In this document: one piece after another, positions 13,379 to 20,362 of the stretch | Position numbering within the stretch: the stretch's first letter is position 1 | Layout of the letters: every line of letters starts with the position of its first letter | Made by a program: the position numbers and the translations under genes | Origin: Caldilinea sp. | GTDB taxonomy: Bacteria > Chloroflexota > Anaerolineae > Caldilineales > Caldilineaceae | DNA: 20,362 nt | Reading direction: 5' to 3' | NCBI GenBank assembly: GCA_025055055.1 | Contig: JANWYX010000441.1 | Coordinates: forward strand, 1-20,362 | Notes under the pieces: model-generated | What the model was told of the DNA's origin: nothing | Database searches by the model: none | The model's input: the letters and a program-made list of their open reading frames with translations, nothing else

Positions 13379-14161
13379 TCAAGGCCGTTGCGAACAAGCC
13401 TGTTGCCTTGTCAGCAACCTGTCGATGCGCCGACGGACGCCGCCCGGGTCATCCGCCAAAACGGCGTCGACTTTCCAGCCGAAGTAAAAATGCAGGCGCG
13501 GCTCCGGCGTCGGGTCCAGTGGCGCCACGATAGCACCCATGCGGTGGGCAATGGCCGTGTAAAACGGATTGAGAAACATCAGCGGCCAGAAGGGCCCCAG
13601 CAGCTGGGCGTTGCGGCGCGGCCAAGGGTTTTTGAGCGTAATGTGGCCGATCGGGATGTTAGGCTGCACCGCCCTGACCGCCAGCACATGCTCGAAGCGA
13701 AACGACACCAGCGCCGAACGGCGGAGAACGCCCCCTTGCTCCAGAACATCGATCAAAATCTGGGCGTATTTGCGCTGTAGAAAGAGCGGATCCTTCAACT
13801 CGAGCAGCAGAGGCGTCTGACCCCCGGTGGCCTCGATCAGCTCGGCCAGCGTCGGCACGCGCGCGTCGGAGAACCCTCCATCCGGCCGACGCGTGCGCAG
13901 CGCCTTGATTTGCGCCAGCGTGTGCTCGCGCACCGGCCCGGCACCCTCCGTCATTCGGTTCAATGCGGGATCATGGAAGAGGATCAACTCGTCATCGGCG
14001 GTGAAACGCAGGTCGGTCTCCAGGGCGTCGGCGCCCTGCGTCAGCGCCAGCAAAAAGGCGGGCAGCGTATTTTCCGGCTCCAGCAGCCGTGCGCCGCGAT
14101 GGGCGACGACAAAAGGTCGGCCTGCGCGACGCCGTTCTTCGCGAAATGTATCCCAATCCAT
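13379..14161 (-). CDS. Glycerophosphodiester phosphodiesterase (GDPD family)
   Basis: This enzyme hydrolyses glycerophosphodiesters, the products of phospholipid deacylation, to glycerol-3-phosphate and an alcohol. The 260-residue TIM-barrel protein shows the complete active-site set: AHRG (20-23) and PENT (29-32), metal-binding Glu48 and Asp50 in ETDLRF, catalytic FHDP (62-65), and LELKD (120-124). There is no signal peptide, so it is probably cytoplasmic. It is the last gene of the maltodextrin operon: its ATG is 9 nt after the GH13 stop, with AAGAAGG spanning that stop, indicating translational coupling. Its presence in a maltodextrin operon is unusual. It may serve glycerol-phosphate recovery, or the protein may act on a different phosphodiester. 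Confidence 0.92.
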   Translation of the reverse strand: MDWDTFREERRRAGRPFVVAHRGARLLEPENTLPAFLLALTQGADALETDLRFTADDELILFHDPALNRMTEGAGPVREHTLAQIKALRTRRPDGGFSDARVPTLAELIEATGGQTPLLLELKDPLFLQRKYAQILIDVLEQGGVLRRSALVSFRFEHVLAVRAVQPNIPIGHITLKNPWPRRNAQLLGPFWPLMFLNPFYTAIAHRMGAIVAPLDPTPEPRLHFYFGWKVDAVLADDPGGVRRRIDRLLTRQQACSQRP

Positions 14162-14170
14162 GGCGCCTTC

Positions 14171-15988
14171 TTATCCACCCGGTTCGAGGACAAACCAACG
14201 TGAACTAAACGGCTCCAACTGAATCGTGCGCAGCGATTCGACCGATCCGGGCGGCGGCGTCATCACCCGTTGCCGATCGCTGAAGTTGAACGCCAACAAC
14301 ATCCGATCGTCTGCACAACGACGCTCCACCAGCCACACGCCGCTTTCGTCGTCTAACACATGCGTAATCATGTCACCCTCGATCAGCGCCGGGTGTGCGC
14401 GCCGCAGGCGAATTCGTTGCTTTGTATGGGCCAGCAGCGAGGCGTCTTGGGAGGCGTCCCACAGCATGGGATGTCGCGCCTCTTCGCGCCAGGGGCCTTT
14501 GGCGCGTGGTTGGCTCAACCCCACCTCTGTGCCGTAATAGAGGCACGGAGCCTCTCCAAATCCGAACAGCAGGTCCAGCGCCAGACGCAGCCGCCGTTTG
14601 TCGTTGCCGGCGAGCCACAAGAAACGATTCATATCGTGGTTGTCGATGAAGGCGGGACGCAAGAAATTGCGCCCAAAAAAGGCGCGGCCGGCCTGAAGCT
14701 GATTGACGAACCGGCTGAGCGACATGTCGGGGGCGGCGGAGGCGCAGAGCTTGCGCACCGCTCGACAGAACGCAAAGTCGAGACAACCATCCAGTCGACC
14801 CGTATAGGTGCGCAGTAGATCGCCTGTGCGCGTCACCTCGCCGAACAGCCAGCAGTCCGCCTTTACCTGACGACACGCTGCGCGGAAATGGCTCCAGAAG
14901 ACGTGACTCGGGCCGGCGGCGTAGTCGAGCCGAAAGCCGTCGGCGCCCGCCGCTAGCCAGTGCTGAGCGACGCTGCACAGAAAGGTGCGCACGGCCGGCT
15001 CATCGGTGTTGAGCTGCGGCATGCCGGCGACATCGAAAAACGTCCGATAGCCATGTTTATACATGGGGTCAAAGGTGAACCAGCGACGATAGGGGCTGGC
15101 CGGATCGCGCAGCGCTTGTTGAAACGGAGGAAAGTTTGCGCCGGTGTGATTGGCCACGAAATCAAGAAGGACGCGCAGCCCGCGTGCATGCGCCTGGGCA
15201 AAGAGCTCCAGCAGATCGGCGTTGGTTCCAAAGCGAGGATCGACATTGAAAAAATCGATCGGATCGTAGCCGTGATAGGACATACAGAGGAAGACCGGGC
15301 TGAGCCAGATGGCCGTGACGCCCAGATCGGCGATGTAGTCGAGCCGCTCGATCACTCCGCGCAGCGACCCTCCGGTGAAACGCTCCATCTCTTCCGGCGC
15401 CAGTCGGCGATGCTCACCGCCGGCGAAACGGTCGACCAAAATGTGATAAATCACCGCCTCGCGCGCCCAGTCCGGCGTGGTCAGTGCATCGACGTGATAG
15501 CCATAGAGCGTGGGCGTCTCCGGGGTGCGATCCAAGTTCATCTCGCTGCTCCAGACGGAACATGAGGGCGAAGCGGTCCGCCACGCCTCGATGCGATACT
15601 GCACCAGCGTCCCGGCCGGCTGTGCGGGAATCTCTCCCTGCCAGAGCGTCACGTAATCCCAGATCAACGGCTCCCAGCGCACCTCCACCGGCTGCAACGG
15701 AAGGGCAAGGCCCTGGGTTGCTTTTCCCCGGCCGCCTTCCGGCAAGGAGCCGTCAAATGTGACGTAGGCCGTCACCCGGTCGACAAAAATTTCAGGGCCG
15801 GTCTGAACAGTGATGCGCACCGGCTGCCCAGGCAGAGGGTCCAGCGGCTCGATGGCGTGAAAATGGCGGACGCCGCTGCGCGCCGTCCGTTCCGTCGCCA
15901 GCAGGCGCTGCTCGTCCGCCTCGATGCCGCCGAAGACAAAATCATCCATGATGGGGTGAAGCAGTTTAGCCGTGGGCAAGGCGTACAC
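14171..15988 (-). CDS. Cytoplasmic GH13 alpha-amylase family enzyme (cyclomaltodextrinase/neopullulanase-like)
   Basis: This 605-residue glycoside hydrolase probably cleaves alpha-1,4 (possibly alpha-1,6) bonds in imported malto-oligosaccharides. An N-terminal beta domain (about 15-165) resembles the carbohydrate-binding domain of neopullulanase-type enzymes. The catalytic barrel carries all four GH13 regions: DFVANHTG (276-283), GFRLDYA with nucleophile Asp355, FGEV with acid/base Glu384, and FIDNHD with Asp452. A C-terminal beta domain follows from about 530. There is no signal peptide, in keeping with a cytoplasmic role beside the MalEFG transporter. The frame opens at GTG 15988, 11 nt after the malG stop with AGGG upstream; ATG 15949 (residue 14, MDDFVFGG) is a plausible alternative. 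The exact specificity is uncertain. Confidence 0.92.
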   Translation of the reverse strand: MYALPTAKLLHPIMDDFVFGGIEADEQRLLATERTARSGVRHFHAIEPLDPLPGQPVRITVQTGPEIFVDRVTAYVTFDGSLPEGGRGKATQGLALPLQPVEVRWEPLIWDYVTLWQGEIPAQPAGTLVQYRIEAWRTASPSCSVWSSEMNLDRTPETPTLYGYHVDALTTPDWAREAVIYHILVDRFAGGEHRRLAPEEMERFTGGSLRGVIERLDYIADLGVTAIWLSPVFLCMSYHGYDPIDFFNVDPRFGTNADLLELFAQAHARGLRVLLDFVANHTGANFPPFQQALRDPASPYRRWFTFDPMYKHGYRTFFDVAGMPQLNTDEPAVRTFLCSVAQHWLAAGADGFRLDYAAGPSHVFWSHFRAACRQVKADCWLFGEVTRTGDLLRTYTGRLDGCLDFAFCRAVRKLCASAAPDMSLSRFVNQLQAGRAFFGRNFLRPAFIDNHDMNRFLWLAGNDKRRLRLALDLLFGFGEAPCLYYGTEVGLSQPRAKGPWREEARHPMLWDASQDASLLAHTKQRIRLRRAHPALIEGDMITHVLDDESGVWLVERRCADDRMLLAFNFSDRQRVMTPPPGSVESLRTIQLEPFSSRWFVLEPGG

Positions 15989-15999
15989 AGGACGCCCTG

Positions 16000-20007
<4,008 letters not shown>

Positions 20008-20013
20008 TCGATC

Positions 20014-20043
20014 ATTATAATCTATCTTGCCGGAAATCGACAA
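20014..20043 (-). promoter_or_regulatory. Sigma-70-like promoter of the maltodextrin operon
   Basis: On the minus strand, TTGTCG (20043-20038) and a perfect TATAAT (20019-20014) are separated by 18 nt. It is the best promoter in the window and lies between the Tricorn-like gene and malE. Confidence 0.6.
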
Positions 20044-20045
20044 CT

Positions 20046-20066
20046 CGCCTTCAACGGCTGAAGGCG
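20046..20066. promoter_or_regulatory. Perfect 8-bp inverted repeat adjoining the mal promoter -35
   Basis: CGCCTTCA (20046-20053) and TGAAGGCG (20059-20066) flank a 5-nt centre. It ends 3 bases from the -35 box. It may be an operator or activator site for the maltodextrin operon, or a second terminator hairpin for the upstream gene; there is no T-run. Confidence 0.4.
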
Positions 20067-20100
20067 GCGCCGTGCAGTGTAAACCGCTCGGGGAAAGTAA

Positions 20101-20153
20101 GCGCTGAGAGACGCCGGGCAACAGCGCAGGCCGCCCTTGCGTCTCTCCGGCGC
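20101..20153 (-). terminator. Long three-block hairpin downstream of the Tricorn-like gene
   Basis: GAGAGACGC (20106-20114) is perfectly complementary to GCGTCTCTC (20139-20147). An inner GGGC/GCCC (20116-20119 with 20133-20136) and an outer GCGC/GCGC (20101-20104 with 20150-20153) extend the stem, with small mismatches between blocks. It starts 33 nt past the stop at 20187 and is followed on the minus strand by TTACTTT, consistent with transcription termination. Confidence 0.55.
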
Positions 20154-20186
20154 CACCAGTTGTGAGGAATTCAAGAGGACAAGAGG

Positions 20187-20362
20187 CTAGGCGAGTCGTC
20201 TTGGCAGGCGCGGCAACGCCCGGCTGGGTCGCAGGCTGCGGTCCGGTTTCAGGATCGGCTGTTGCGCCAGCAGACGCAGCGCCTCCTCGATGGCGCGTTC
20301 CAGCTGAGGATCGCGACCTGCCACATAATCTTGCGGCGTCACTTCGACTTCAATATCCGGTT
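20187..20362 (-). CDS. Tricorn/S41-like protease, C-terminal end (truncated by window edge)
   Basis: Only the last 57 codons are inside the window, running to a TAG at 20189-20187. The sequence PDIEVEVTPQDYVAGRDPQL followed by ERAIEEAL is characteristic of the extreme C-terminus of Tricorn-type S41 proteases, large multi-domain peptidases with beta-propeller, PDZ and serine-protease domains that trim peptides. The final 20 residues (Arg/Pro/Leu-rich tail) are not conserved. The catalytic region lies outside the window. Gene direction matches the maltodextrin operon, but a large hairpin and a new promoter separate them. Confidence 0.75.
   Translation of the reverse strand, partial: PDIEVEVTPQDYVAGRDPQLERAIEEALRLLAQQPILKPDRSLRPSRALPRLPRRLA

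Noticed and set aside
20101..20153. Large hairpin as a riboswitch or attachment site
   Set aside because: No conserved riboswitch core is recognisable and no integrase or tRNA gene is near; its place after a stop codon fits a terminator better.

Overview
The window is about 20.4 kb of moderately GC-rich bacterial chromosome. Several traits suggest a heterotrophic member of the Chloroflexota (Anaerolineae/Caldilinea-like): binding-protein lipoproteins with Pro/Ala/Thr/Glu-rich linkers, GTP-dependent PEP carboxykinase, a PreP-type M16C protease, a Tricorn-like protease end, and dense sugar ABC operons. No rRNA or other taxonomic marker is present, so this placement is inference. I saw no tRNA, rRNA, CRISPR array, insertion sequence or phage gene.

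Layout. (1) Positions 1-3237, plus strand: the 3' part of an M16C metalloprotease gene, then an FAD-dependent amine/amino-acid oxidase-like gene, ending in a structured terminator zone (3271-3377). (2) 3412-5283, minus strand: GTP-type PEP carboxykinase with a recognisable promoter (5361-5389). Divergent from it is a diacylglycerol kinase-like lipid kinase (5579-6580, plus strand) preceded by nested inverted repeats. (3) 11866-6627, minus strand: a ribose/xylose-class sugar ABC operon with an unusual composition. It encodes permease A, a half-size ATPase, possibly a 30-codon leader ORF, a double-length binding lipoprotein made of two fused periplasmic-binding domains, and permease B. Two strong hairpins separate the binding protein from permease B. 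(4) 12311-13288, plus strand: a GalE-type epimerase, divergent from the ABC operon. (5) 19800-13379, minus strand: a tightly coupled maltodextrin operon encoding MalE, MalF, MalG, a cytoplasmic GH13 enzyme and a glycerophosphodiester phosphodiesterase. It has no ATPase of its own. (6) 20362-20187, minus strand: the C-terminal end of a Tricorn/S41-like protease, followed by a large hairpin.

How the genes fit together. The dominant theme is import and first-step metabolism of sugars. The maltodextrin operon would import malto-oligosaccharides and cut them in the cytoplasm. The RbsC-class operon would import a monosaccharide or related small ligand. GalE would interconvert UDP-hexoses, and PEP carboxykinase would connect the TCA cycle to gluconeogenesis. 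The lipid kinase and GDPD touch phospholipid turnover. The part most worth pursuing is the RbsC-class operon, where the binding protein is duplicated and fused, the permease genes are duplicated and diverged, and the ATPase is single-domain.
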